Source of the DNA: Kluyvera sp036759925
GTDB lineage: Bacteria; Pseudomonadota; Gammaproteobacteria; Enterobacterales; Enterobacteriaceae
Length of the DNA: 64,000 bases
Direction of reading: 5' to 3'
Assembly: GCF_036759925.1 (NCBI RefSeq)
Contig: NZ_JAPKIB010000001.1
Span: forward strand, 186,001-250,000
Shown here: piece after piece, positions 37,390 through 45,451 of the stretch
Layout: the number at the start of each line of letters is the position of its first letter
Numbering within the stretch: the stretch's first letter is position 1
The notes under the pieces: model-generated
Database searches by the model: none
Told to the model about the DNA's origin: nothing
What the model saw: only the letters and a program-made list of their open reading frames with translations
Translations under genes and position numbers: made by a program

Positions 37390-39045
37390 TTAAAAGGTTT
37401 CCCAGTTACTGTCGGCAGCCCGTTCACCACTCGACGCGAGGCGTTTCGCCGCTATCGGGGCCGGGGCAGTTTTTGTCGCATGCTGTGCGGACGTGACGTT
37501 AAGGCGGAAAGCCGCAACGGCTTGATTCAGACGTTCGGCCTGGTCTTCCAGCGCGGCGGCGGCCGTTGCCGACTCTTCCACCAGCGCGGCGTTTTGTTGG
37601 GTGACGCTGTCCATTTCTGCGACGGCAATCGCCACCTGGTCGATCCCGCGGCTCTGTTCATCGGAAGCCGAGGCGATTTCGCCCATAATGTCGGTCACGC
37701 GGGTGACCGCATTGACGATATCGGTCATGGTTTCTCCCGCACTTTCTACCAGTACAGAACCGGTATCGACCCGGGAGACGGAATCTTCAATTAATGCTTT
37801 GATCTCTTTTGCCGCCTGGGCGCTGCGGCTTGCCAGATTGCGCACCTCGCCGGCCACCACCGCAAAGCCGCGCCCCTGCTCACCGGCGCGCGCCGCTTCA
37901 ACAGCAGCGTTCAGCGCCAGAATATTGGTCTGGAAGGCAATACCGTCGATAACGCCGGTAATATCGGAGATTTTCTGCGAACTGGCGGCGATTTCATGCA
38001 TGGTGTTCACCACACCGTTCACCACGTTGCCGCCGCGCTGGGCGGTTTCAGAGGCGCTTTGCGCCAGATGCGAAGCCTGACGGGCGTTTTCGGCGTTCTG
38101 CTTCACGGTTGCCGTCAGCTGTTCCATGCTGGCCGCGGTCTCTTCGAGCGAAGCCGACTGTTGTTCGGTGCGCGCCGAGAGATCGTTATTTCCCGCCGCA
38201 ATCTCGCTGGTGCCGTGGTAAATCGCTTCAGCACCCGAACGAACGTGCGTCACGGTATCAATCAGCGAGGCCTGCATGTGATTCACGGTGTCGGCCAGTT
38301 CGGTGATTTCGTTACGCCCGCGAAGCGAAAGCGTAGGTGTCAGGTCACCCGCCGCGATATGGCGGATATGGCCCATTACCGATGCCAACGGCTTCAGCAG
38401 AATGGCGCGAATGCCAAACCAGGCACCGACCATCACCATGACCAGCACCACCGCCAGCACCAGCAGTTGCCAACGGGCTATCTGATAGTCGCTGCTACTG
38501 GTGGTAAAGGCGTTCTGATAGAGCGCTTCACTTTGGCTAGCATATTGCGTCATCGCCTCGCCCAGCGCGTTCTGCATGCCCTGCGTCGGCTGAGCGAAAT
38601 AGGCATCCATATTGCCCGCTTCAAGGAAGCCGACCAGTTCCTGGAGCGCGGCATAATAATGTTGATAGGTTTTGGCCACCTGCTCGCTGGCCTCGTTCAT
38701 TGCTGGCAGCGCGGGAGTTTCGCTAAACCGCGCGAAGTGACCGGCAGCCTGTTCCAGCGTGGCGCGCGCATTTTTCAGCAGTTCAGTTTTGGCGCTGCTC
38801 TGCTGATTGGCCGCATCCATCATCATCCTCGCCGAGGAGCGGCTGAGGTTGATACGGGTTTGCAGTAAAAGATCCCACGATTTCGTGAGCTCGGTTTGTT
38901 GGGTTCGAAGCGTATTAGATAGCGCAAAGCTTTGTTGGTTTTGATGCAACGAGGAGAACAGAAAGCCCCCGGAGACTAACTGCAAAAGTGCGAAGACGAC
39001 CAGCACCAACATCAGCAGCGTGACAACGCGGATACGGTTTAACAT
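37390..39045 (-). CDS. tar: Methyl-accepting chemotaxis protein Tar (aspartate receptor)
   Basis: This 551-residue high-abundance chemoreceptor has two membrane helices, a HAMP domain, the conserved signalling tip, and the C-terminal NWETF peptide for CheR/CheB docking. The aspartate-binding residues known from E. coli and Salmonella Tar are all conserved: R64, R69, R73 and T154. Aspartate sensing is therefore expected. It is the first gene of the tar-tap-cheRBYZ unit and has a consensus sigma-28 promoter directly upstream. Confidence 0.96.
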   Translation of the reverse strand: MLNRIRVVTLLMLVLVVFALLQLVSGGFLFSSLHQNQQSFALSNTLRTQQTELTKSWDLLLQTRINLSRSSARMMMDAANQQSSAKTELLKNARATLEQAAGHFARFSETPALPAMNEASEQVAKTYQHYYAALQELVGFLEAGNMDAYFAQPTQGMQNALGEAMTQYASQSEALYQNAFTTSSSDYQIARWQLLVLAVVLVMVMVGAWFGIRAILLKPLASVMGHIRHIAAGDLTPTLSLRGRNEITELADTVNHMQASLIDTVTHVRSGAEAIYHGTSEIAAGNNDLSARTEQQSASLEETAASMEQLTATVKQNAENARQASHLAQSASETAQRGGNVVNGVVNTMHEIAASSQKISDITGVIDGIAFQTNILALNAAVEAARAGEQGRGFAVVAGEVRNLASRSAQAAKEIKALIEDSVSRVDTGSVLVESAGETMTDIVNAVTRVTDIMGEIASASDEQSRGIDQVAIAVAEMDSVTQQNAALVEESATAAAALEDQAERLNQAVAAFRLNVTSAQHATKTAPAPIAAKRLASSGERAADSNWETF

Positions 39046-39076
39046 ACAGCACCTTCTCTATGACTTGTTACGGCTG

Positions 39077-39103
39077 TTATCGGCATCCCAAAAAGAAACT
39101 TTA
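39077..39103 (-). promoter_or_regulatory. Flagellar sigma-28 (FliA) promoter of tar-tap-cheRBYZ
   Basis: On the minus strand the -35 element TAAAGTTT and the -10 element GCCGATAA are both perfect matches to the E. coli sigma-28 consensus and are separated by exactly 11 bases. The -10 lies about 30 bases before the tar start codon. Confidence 0.95.
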
Positions 39104-39306
39104 TGCGGCGGGCGGGTAAAAATCGTGGGGGCAAAACGGGGCTGGCGCGAGTCACTGAATAACAACGCTTTTTATAAGATATAAAAAAAAGTTGTAAATC
39201 ACCGCATTTTCATACAATTTATGTGGTGAATGATTAATGACATTACATAACTAAAAAAGCATTTTTCATCGCACGACACTTTTGTAATCTGACGGGGTAA
39301 TTTTTC

Positions 39307-40569
39307 GTGGCAAACGCTAATAAACTCACGGTTTTTATCGTGATTTTCATGCTGGCAGGCATTCTGACCGGCGCAATGATCCATTCCTATGCATCCGCAA
39401 CAACGATTCAAGTCTGGTCCAGCAACATCACTCTGCTTACCGATATATTCCTGCGACTAATCAAAATGGTTATCGCACCGCTGGTCTTTAGCACCCTGAC
39501 GGTCGGGATCATGAAGCTCGGCGAAACCTCCACTATCGGCCGCGTGGGCGGTAAAGCGATGGTCTGGTTTATCAGCTCTTCGGTGCTCTCTATTCTGGTG
39601 GGTCTGTTTATCGTGACCCTGCAGCATCCGGGCAGCGGCCTGAATTTGTCGGTGCCAAAAGACGCGGTGGAAACCGGTCTGGCAGTGGGCGGTATGAGCC
39701 TGAAGGGCTTCCTTTCCCATACCATTCCGACCAGCATCGTCGGCGCCATGGCGGATAACGAAATTCTGCAGATTGTGGTCTTCTCGATGTTCTTCGGTAT
39801 CGGCGGCGCGTCGCTGGGTCAGAAGTTCAACGCCCCGCTGGTTGCCGCACTGGACGTGGTGTCCCATATCATGCTGAAGGTGACCGGTTACGTGATGTAC
39901 GTTGCACCGCTGGCCATCTTCGCCGCTATCTCTTCGGTTATCGCCACCGAAGGTCTGGGCATTCTGCTTAACTATGCATCGTTCATCGGCGGCTACTATG
40001 TGGCGATTCTGCTGACCTGCTGCGTGCTGGTGGCGCTCGGCTATATGGTGCTGAAGAAAGAGGTTTTCCGTCTGCTGAGCATGCTGAAAGATCCGGTGCT
40101 GGTAGCGTTCACCACCAGCAGCTCCGAAGCGGCCTACCCGAAAACCCTGGAACAGCTGACCAAATTCGGCTGCTCCCGCAACATCGTGTCGTTCGTTCTG
40201 CCAATTGGTTATTCGTTTAACCTGGTCGGTTCGATGGTGTACTGCTCATTCGCTTCAATGTTTATTGCCCAGGCGTACAACATCCACCTGAGCTTCTCTG
40301 AGATTGCCGTGCTGATGCTGACGCTGATGCTGGCCTCTAAAGGTATCGCCGGTGTGCCACGCTCTGCGCTGGTGGTACTGGCAGCGACCATTCCTGGCTT
40401 CAACATTCCGGTGGCGGGCATCCTGCTGCTGATGGGGATTGACCACTTCCTCGATATGGGTCGTTCGGCTATCAACGTGCTGGGTAACGGCGTGGCGACG
40501 GCGATGCTGTCGCAAAACGAAGGTCAGCTTGAGGAAGTTGAAGCCGAGGTTGTGCAGCAGAATATGTAA
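39307..40569 (+). CDS. Dicarboxylate/acidic amino acid:cation symporter (DAACS family)
   Basis: This 420-residue transporter of the GltP/DctA/GltPh family starts with GTG. The serine-rich hairpin motif (AFTTSSSEAAYPKTLEQL), the second hairpin (SKGIAGVP) and the ligand-binding helix 8 (IDHFLDMGRSAINVLGN) are present. That helix carries the two aspartates, arginine and asparagine that in GltPh bind aspartate and sodium. The helix-7 motif usually written NMDGT or NLDGS reads NLVGS here, so a conserved acidic residue is missing. The gene is divergent from the aspartate receptor gene tar. Confidence 0.88.
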   Translation: MANANKLTVFIVIFMLAGILTGAMIHSYASATTIQVWSSNITLLTDIFLRLIKMVIAPLVFSTLTVGIMKLGETSTIGRVGGKAMVWFISSSVLSILVGLFIVTLQHPGSGLNLSVPKDAVETGLAVGGMSLKGFLSHTIPTSIVGAMADNEILQIVVFSMFFGIGGASLGQKFNAPLVAALDVVSHIMLKVTGYVMYVAPLAIFAAISSVIATEGLGILLNYASFIGGYYVAILLTCCVLVALGYMVLKKEVFRLLSMLKDPVLVAFTTSSSEAAYPKTLEQLTKFGCSRNIVSFVLPIGYSFNLVGSMVYCSFASMFIAQAYNIHLSFSEIAVLMLTLMLASKGIAGVPRSALVVLAATIPGFNIPVAGILLLMGIDHFLDMGRSAINVLGNGVATAMLSQNEGQLEEVEAEVVQQNM

Positions 40570-40573
40570 GGGT

Positions 40574-40695
40574 TGAGCCGTTCCCGGCGGCGCTTCGCTT
40601 GGCCGGGCTACCCTTGAACGTAGCCCGGGCGAACGCAGTGACCCCGGGCTACGTTCAAGGGTAGCCCGGGCGAACGCAGTGACCCCGGGAGACGC
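40574..40695. repeat. REP/BIME cluster, first copy (three units)
   Basis: GCCGTTCCCGGCGGCGCTTC...GCCGGGCTAC is followed by two repeats of a GTAGCCCGGGCGAACGCAGTGACCCCGGG-type unit. The same element, shorter, recurs at 42287 and 43936. This copy carries one extra internal unit. Confidence 0.88.
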
Positions 40696-41065
40696 GCAAA
40701 GCTAAAGCCAGGGCTCGGTCCTGGCTATTTCCGGCCGAAAATCTTTTATCCCCCCCAATTAATCCCATACCATTCCCAATAAGATGGTGTTCAAATAGAC
40801 AAATCATCAGTATTATTTATAGCATTGCTATAGATTGCTTTTATAGCTAAATGCCCGTCAACGTAATAATTAAATCCCACACCAGAGATGATATATAATA
40901 TCTTTTCTTGCTGAACTATGGTAGTTTTATATTAAAATACAACACTCCCCAGTTCGCTTTTACATACAAATGAGTAATGTTTAAATCCATTTAATAATAT
41001 TGCTTTATACATTAAGCAATAAAACAAAAAAAATACGTATAGTTAAGATATCTTATAATATCTTT

Positions 41066-41117
41066 CTTGACTGAATTATTGTATGTTGTGGGCCATAAAG
41101 CCATTCAGTCAAGGGAG
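41066..41117 (+). promoter_or_regulatory. Inverted repeat reaching the ribosome site, adhesin copy 1
   Basis: CTTGACTGAAT (41066-41076) and ATTCAGTCAAG (41103-41113) are perfect complements with a 26-base loop. The right arm shares three bases with the ribosome site AAGGGAG (41111-41117). If the stem forms in the mRNA, it would restrict ribosome access. Confidence 0.6.
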
Positions 41118-41124
41118 TGATGTT

Positions 41125-42273
41125 ATGTGGCGGAATAACTTATTTATAATAATGATGTTTTTTAACACTTCAAATGCAAAAGCCTCAGAGATCTCCTGCC
41201 CGGAGTCGATGCAATCAGGAACGCTTACGTTCCCTGATGTTAAAGTTATTCTTGGTAACAATATCCCAGACTATACGGTTCTCTATTCGGTCAGAAACAA
41301 ATCTACGGCAACAAGTATGACAGATTGTAGTGCAAGTGTAGATTGGGTCATGACCCTGGACAATACATCCTCTTCAAATAAATTGCCTATGGAACCAAGC
41401 TACAATGGGAAAACACATAAAATCTATAGCACTAATATATCTGGATTAGGTATATCGGTTATTAATGCTGAACCAAGTTCCTTAAGTGGGAATAGATTAA
41501 CAGTGCCTGCATGGCCTGATACCCAATACGAATACTCAAAAAAAGGTTCTCGTATGGGAAATTGGTTCGATGTTTATCTTTGGAAGATCCCTGGCGACCT
41601 CCCTACTGATGGCACATTAGATTTCACCGGCCCAACGTTATTGCATATGCGTACGCCGACAAGTTCCTCGGATACCATCACTGGCCCAACGTATAAAGAC
41701 TCCCGTCACGTTATCTGGGCGAGTACAGCCTTCGCAGGTTCACTAAATATACAACTTGGTACCTGCGATATGGTGGGCGGCAGTAAAACCGTTGAACTGG
41801 GCTCCTTCAACAACACAAATGCGAACGGCGGAAAATCGGCCTGGACCGACGCCAGTTTCTCCCTCTCCTGCCCTAATGCCGCTGGGTATGGTGGATATGT
41901 TTCAGGTTCTTCGACCACCGCCAACAGCGTTAAAAATAAGCCCATCCGCATTCAGATCGTACCCTACACCCCAGCCATTGATGTCACAAATGGCATTCTC
42001 GATGCTGATGTACAGGGTTATGGTATCCAACTGGCGTGGGGCGATCTGGCGACGCTCGGTGATACTCCGGCCAGCCCTGTACAACTGAATAGCTGGGTCT
42101 ACGCCTATACCTTAAATTCTTCCGCTTACCGCTCTTCTGATTACGCGATTAACAGTGCAGGCATTAACGGTGATGGCACCATAAAAATGGCGGCACGTTT
42201 CGTCCGCACAACCGGAGAGGTCGAGGCTGGGCCAGCAAAAGCAATCGTGGAAGTTCTGGCAAGCTACGAGTAG
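41125..42273 (+). CDS. Orphan two-domain fimbrial adhesin, tandem copy 1
   Basis: This 382-residue secreted protein has a signal peptide with cleavage near NAKAS (residue 20), an N-terminal domain with one cysteine pair (C25, C68), and a C-terminal pilin-like domain with the usual pair (C214, C249) ending in AIVEVLASYE. The layout is that of FimH-type tip adhesins. No chaperone or usher gene is adjacent. The ATG at 41125 is chosen because AAGGGAG lies seven bases upstream and it gives a proper signal peptide; an in-frame ATG 42 bases earlier has no ribosome site. The receptor is unknown. Confidence 0.8.
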   Translation: MWRNNLFIIMMFFNTSNAKASEISCPESMQSGTLTFPDVKVILGNNIPDYTVLYSVRNKSTATSMTDCSASVDWVMTLDNTSSSNKLPMEPSYNGKTHKIYSTNISGLGISVINAEPSSLSGNRLTVPAWPDTQYEYSKKGSRMGNWFDVYLWKIPGDLPTDGTLDFTGPTLLHMRTPTSSSDTITGPTYKDSRHVIWASTAFAGSLNIQLGTCDMVGGSKTVELGSFNNTNANGGKSAWTDASFSLSCPNAAGYGGYVSGSSTTANSVKNKPIRIQIVPYTPAIDVTNGILDADVQGYGIQLAWGDLATLGDTPASPVQLNSWVYAYTLNSSAYRSSDYAINSAGINGDGTIKMAARFVRTTGEVEAGPAKAIVEVLASYE

Positions 42274-42773
42274 GACATAATATCTGAGCCGTTCCCGGCG
42301 GCGCTTCGCTTGGCCGGGCTACCCTCGAATGTAGCCCGGGCGAACGCAGTGACCCCGGGAGACGCGCAAAGCTAAAGCCAGGGCTCGGTCCTGGCTATTT
42401 CCGGCCGAAAATCTTTTATCCCCCCCAGTTAATCCCATACCATTCCCAATAAGATGGTGTTCAAATAGACAAACCATCAGTATTATTTATAGCATTGCTA
42501 TAGATTGCTTTTATAGCTAAATGCCCGTCAACGTAATAATTAAATCCCACACCAGAGATGATATATAATATCTTTTCTTGCTGAACTATGGTAGTTTTAT
42601 ATTAAAATACAACGCTCCCCAGTTCGCTTTTACATACAAATGAGTAATGTTTAAATCCATTTAATAATATTGCTTTATACATTAAGCAATAAAACAAAAA
42701 AGACGTATATCTTTCTTGACTGAATTATTGTATGTTGTGGGCCATAAAGCCATTCAGTCAAGGGAGTGATGTT
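42274..42773. other. Leader of the second tandem adhesin (duplicated)
   Basis: This is almost the same sequence as the leader of copy 1: REP, hairpin (AGCCAGG/CCTGGCT, 42376-42396) and AT-rich region. About 20 bases are missing just before the inverted repeat, which removes most of the second direct repeat. The inverted repeat itself (42715-42725 with 42752-42762) and the ribosome site (42760-42766) are unchanged. Confidence 0.65.
42287..42365. repeat. REP/BIME element, second copy (between the adhesins)
   Basis: It repeats the element at 40574 with one unit fewer and continues into an identical flanking sequence (GACGCGCAAAGCTAAAGCC). It marks the boundary between the two copies of the roughly 1.65 kb tandem duplication. 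Confidence 0.88.
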
Positions 42774-43922
42774 ATGTGGCGGAATAACTTATTTATAATA
42801 ATGATGTTTTTTAACATTTCAAATGCAAAAGCCTCAGTGATCTCCTGCCCGGAGTCGATGAAATCAGGAACGTTTACGCTCCCTAATGTTAAAGTTATTC
42901 TTGGTAACAATATCCCAGACTATACGGTTCTCTATTCGGCCAGAAACAAAGCGACGACATTAAGTACAGCAGTTTGTAGTGCAAGTGTAGATTGGGTCAT
43001 GACCCTGGACAATACATCCTCTTCAAATAAATTGCCTATGGAACCAAGCTACAATGGGAAAACACATAAAATCTATAGCACTAATATATCTGGATTAGGT
43101 ATATCGGTTATTAATGTTGAACCAAGTTCCTCAAGTGAGAATCAATTAACAGTGCCTGCATGGCCTGATACCCAATACGAATACTCAAGAAGTAATGGTA
43201 GTATGGCAAATTGGTTCGATGTTTATCTTTGGAAGATCCCTGGCGACCTCCCTACTGATGGCACATTAGATTTCACCGGCCCAACGTTATTGCATATGCG
43301 TACGCCGACAAGTTCCTCGGATACCATCACTGGCCCAACGTATAAAGACTCCCGTCACGTTATCTGGGCGAGTACAGCCTTCGCAGGTTCACTAAATATA
43401 CAACTTGGTACCTGCGATATGGTGGGCGGCAGTAAAACCGTTGAACTGGGCTCCTTCAACAGCACAAATGCGAACGGCGGAAAATCGGCCTGGACCGACG
43501 CCAGTTTCTCCCTCTCCTGCCCTAATGCCGCTGGGTATGGTGGATATCTTTCAGGTTCTTCGACCACCGCCAACAGCGTTAAAAATAAGCCCATCCGCAT
43601 TCAGATCGTACCCTACACCCCAGCCATTGATGTCACAAATGGCATTCTCGATGCTGATGTACAGGGTTATGGTATCCAACTGGCGTGGGGCGATCTGGCG
43701 ACGCTCGGTGATACTCCGGCCAGCCCTGTACAACTGAATAGCTGGGTCTACGCCTATACCTTAAATTCTTCCGCTTACAGCTCTTCTGATTACGCGATTG
43801 ACAGTGCAGGCATTAACGGTGATGGCACCATAAAAATGGCGGCACGTTTCGTCCGCACAACCGGAGAGGTCGAGGCTGGGCCAGCAAAAGCAATCGTGGA
43901 AGTTCTGGCAAGCTACGAGTAG
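42774..43922 (+). CDS. Orphan two-domain fimbrial adhesin, tandem copy 2
   Basis: This 382-residue protein has the same length and layout as copy 1, with all four cysteines conserved. From residue 146 to the end only four residues differ (230, 259, 336, 343). In residues 15-145 there are 23 differences, concentrated at 60-67, 115-124 and 139-145. The receptor-binding half has therefore changed while the pilin half has been kept or homogenised. The leader is nearly identical, so similar expression is expected unless the 20-base deletion matters. Confidence 0.8.
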   Translation: MWRNNLFIIMMFFNISNAKASVISCPESMKSGTFTLPNVKVILGNNIPDYTVLYSARNKATTLSTAVCSASVDWVMTLDNTSSSNKLPMEPSYNGKTHKIYSTNISGLGISVINVEPSSSSENQLTVPAWPDTQYEYSRSNGSMANWFDVYLWKIPGDLPTDGTLDFTGPTLLHMRTPTSSSDTITGPTYKDSRHVIWASTAFAGSLNIQLGTCDMVGGSKTVELGSFNSTNANGGKSAWTDASFSLSCPNAAGYGGYLSGSSTTANSVKNKPIRIQIVPYTPAIDVTNGILDADVQGYGIQLAWGDLATLGDTPASPVQLNSWVYAYTLNSSAYSSSDYAIDSAGINGDGTIKMAARFVRTTGEVEAGPAKAIVEVLASYE

Positions 43923-43935
43923 GACATAATATCTG

Positions 43936-44047
43936 AGCCGTTCCCGGCGGCGCTTCGCTTGGCCGGGCTACCCTCGAATGTAGCCCGGCCAAGCGAAGCG
44001 CCGCCGGGAATAGCACCCAAACAAAAGCCAGACCTCCCGGTCTGGCT
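43936..44047. repeat. REP element, third copy, with following hairpin
   Basis: The first part is identical to the elements at 40574 and 42287 and then turns into a mirror-image unit (GTAGCCCGGCCAAGCGAAGC). A nine-base stem (AGCCAGACC/GGTCTGGCT, 44026-44047) follows, corresponding in place to the hairpins after the other two copies. Each of three successive genes is thus followed by REP plus hairpin. Confidence 0.8.
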
Positions 44048-44127
44048 AAATCCTTCAAAAAACCTTTCACCGTCGCCCCGAAGTCGACTCCCCTCCCCTG
44101 ACGACCGAAAAGCAATACTCAAGCGCA

Positions 44128-44166
44128 ATGAAAAAAACAGCCCGCCTCACTGGCCAGAGACGGGGT
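44128..44166 (-). terminator. Terminator of the porin gene
   Basis: In the minus direction a stem of CCCGTCTC with GAGGCGGG (one G-T pair) is followed by CTG and seven T residues, 11 to 49 bases after the porin stop. Confidence 0.8.
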
Positions 44167-44176
44167 AAAACGCGGT

Positions 44177-45451
44177 TTAGATAAAGATACGCAGACCGAC
44201 GGCGGCAAGGTGATCGGAGACGTTATACGACTCGTCGGTATTGCCGCTGGCTTTCTCATAGCCGTACTCGATATAGGTCACGGCGTTTTTGCCTAACCAG
44301 TAATCCGTGCCCAGCGTGGTGGACTGGAAGTGCTGGCCGTCCATCGCGTCACCGCCTTCGGTCCAATCAAAGTTCGCATACACGCTCCACTCAGGAGTAA
44401 TTTTGAACTGAGAGGCATACTCCAGGCCGAGGATCGTTTCCTGGTCATCGGTCGTGTTACTGGTTGTGCCTCTCGCCGCCGTGACATCATCCACTTTGTT
44501 GAGGTAGTAGGTCGCCTGGGCGGCGTTATACCAGGTGAAGCCGTCAAAGTTGGCGGTGTATTTCGCGTTCATCCCCATGGAATAGGTATTACCATCGTAG
44601 GATGGGCCGGTGACATAGGTGACCGGTACAGTGCCTCCATTCGGGCCGAAACCTCTATCGTATGTTTCCGTTCCCTGATTCACCGTATAGTTGTTGTACG
44701 CTGCCGCGCCGGAAATAGCGAAGCCATTATCGAAGCGGTACTGCGCTGCCAGCGCGGCACCGCCATGCACGGTTGCCGAACCGTCATGATAGGCGTCGTG
44801 CATATCCGGGCCGTCGCCGTAGCCGCTACCGAAGCCAATTTTATCCACGTCGTCGTTGCCCTGGCCCATCACACCCACGGTCAATGCTTTGGTGTTGTAA
44901 TAGTAAATCGCCGCCGAGTTAATAATATCGGTCGACATCCCTGCGGTGTCGTGTTTTGCCTTACCACCGTAGGCATAAGTGGTATCAATACCCAGCCCCC
45001 AGTCGGTTGGTGCATATTGTTTACCGAAGGTCACCACGCCGTATTTTTCATTGCCGACACCCGCATAGGCCTGGCGGGTATAAACATCGTTACCCTGATC
45101 GTCAGTAGCCGAATCCAGACCGTGCATCCCGGTTTCGTAATACCCGGCGGCGTAATAGCCTTTGTCGTTAATTTTCTGCCGCAGCGCCACGCCAAGACGT
45201 GAGTCGTTATTTTGAATATTATGTTCTACGCTATGCGCGGAGTCGTCTTTGGCATACAGACGAACGGAACCCATAATAGAAATCGCCGTGTCATCACCCT
45301 GATAAACCATCTCACCTTTGGTCTGCGTTGCCGTATAGGCCGGCGAGGCGAAGTCGCCGCTGGCAGCCAGCGCATACGTTGGAGCACCTACCGCTGCGGT
45401 AATGGCCAGAGCGATAATAGAGGGTTTAATCATTACAGTTTTTACGCGCAT
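44177..45451 (-). CDS. Outer membrane porin, Gram-negative porin type
   Basis: This 424-residue outer membrane protein has a signal peptide ending near YALAAS. The mature part shows alternating amphipathic strands typical of a beta-barrel and porin-family segments such as NNDSRLGVALRQKINDKGYY and GVVTFGKQYAPTDWGLG. It ends in GLRIFI, so the last residue is isoleucine rather than the phenylalanine usual for OmpC/OmpF. It is not one of the standard E. coli general porins, and substrate selectivity is unknown. It has its own leader and terminator. Confidence 0.78.
   Translation of the reverse strand: MRVKTVMIKPSIIALAITAAVGAPTYALAASGDFASPAYTATQTKGEMVYQGDDTAISIMGSVRLYAKDDSAHSVEHNIQNNDSRLGVALRQKINDKGYYAAGYYETGMHGLDSATDDQGNDVYTRQAYAGVGNEKYGVVTFGKQYAPTDWGLGIDTTYAYGGKAKHDTAGMSTDIINSAAIYYYNTKALTVGVMGQGNDDVDKIGFGSGYGDGPDMHDAYHDGSATVHGGAALAAQYRFDNGFAISGAAAYNNYTVNQGTETYDRGFGPNGGTVPVTYVTGPSYDGNTYSMGMNAKYTANFDGFTWYNAAQATYYLNKVDDVTAARGTTSNTTDDQETILGLEYASQFKITPEWSVYANFDWTEGGDAMDGQHFQSTTLGTDYWLGKNAVTYIEYGYEKASGNTDESYNVSDHLAAVGLRIFI

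Larger units (their letters stand above)
40570..41124. other. REP-bearing, AT-rich leader of the first tandem adhesin
   Basis: After the REP cluster comes a small hairpin (AGCCAGG/CCTGGCT, 40706-40726). About 380 bases of very AT-rich sequence follow, with no gene. Two imperfect direct repeats of about 30 bases (40895-40925 and 41056-41086) share ATAATATCTTT-CTTG-CTGAA. The leader ends in an 11-base inverted repeat that touches the ribosome site. Promoter elements must lie here but could not be fixed. Confidence 0.6.

Noticed and set aside
41083..41124. An upstream in-frame ATG for adhesin copy 1 (and the same in copy 2)
   Set aside because: It has no ribosome site and would add 14 residues before the signal peptide; the ATG at 41125 has AAGGGAG at good spacing.
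40574..44047. A CRISPR array, because of the recurring palindromic repeats
   Set aside because: The repeats are classic REP units separated by whole genes, not short spacers, and no cas gene is present.
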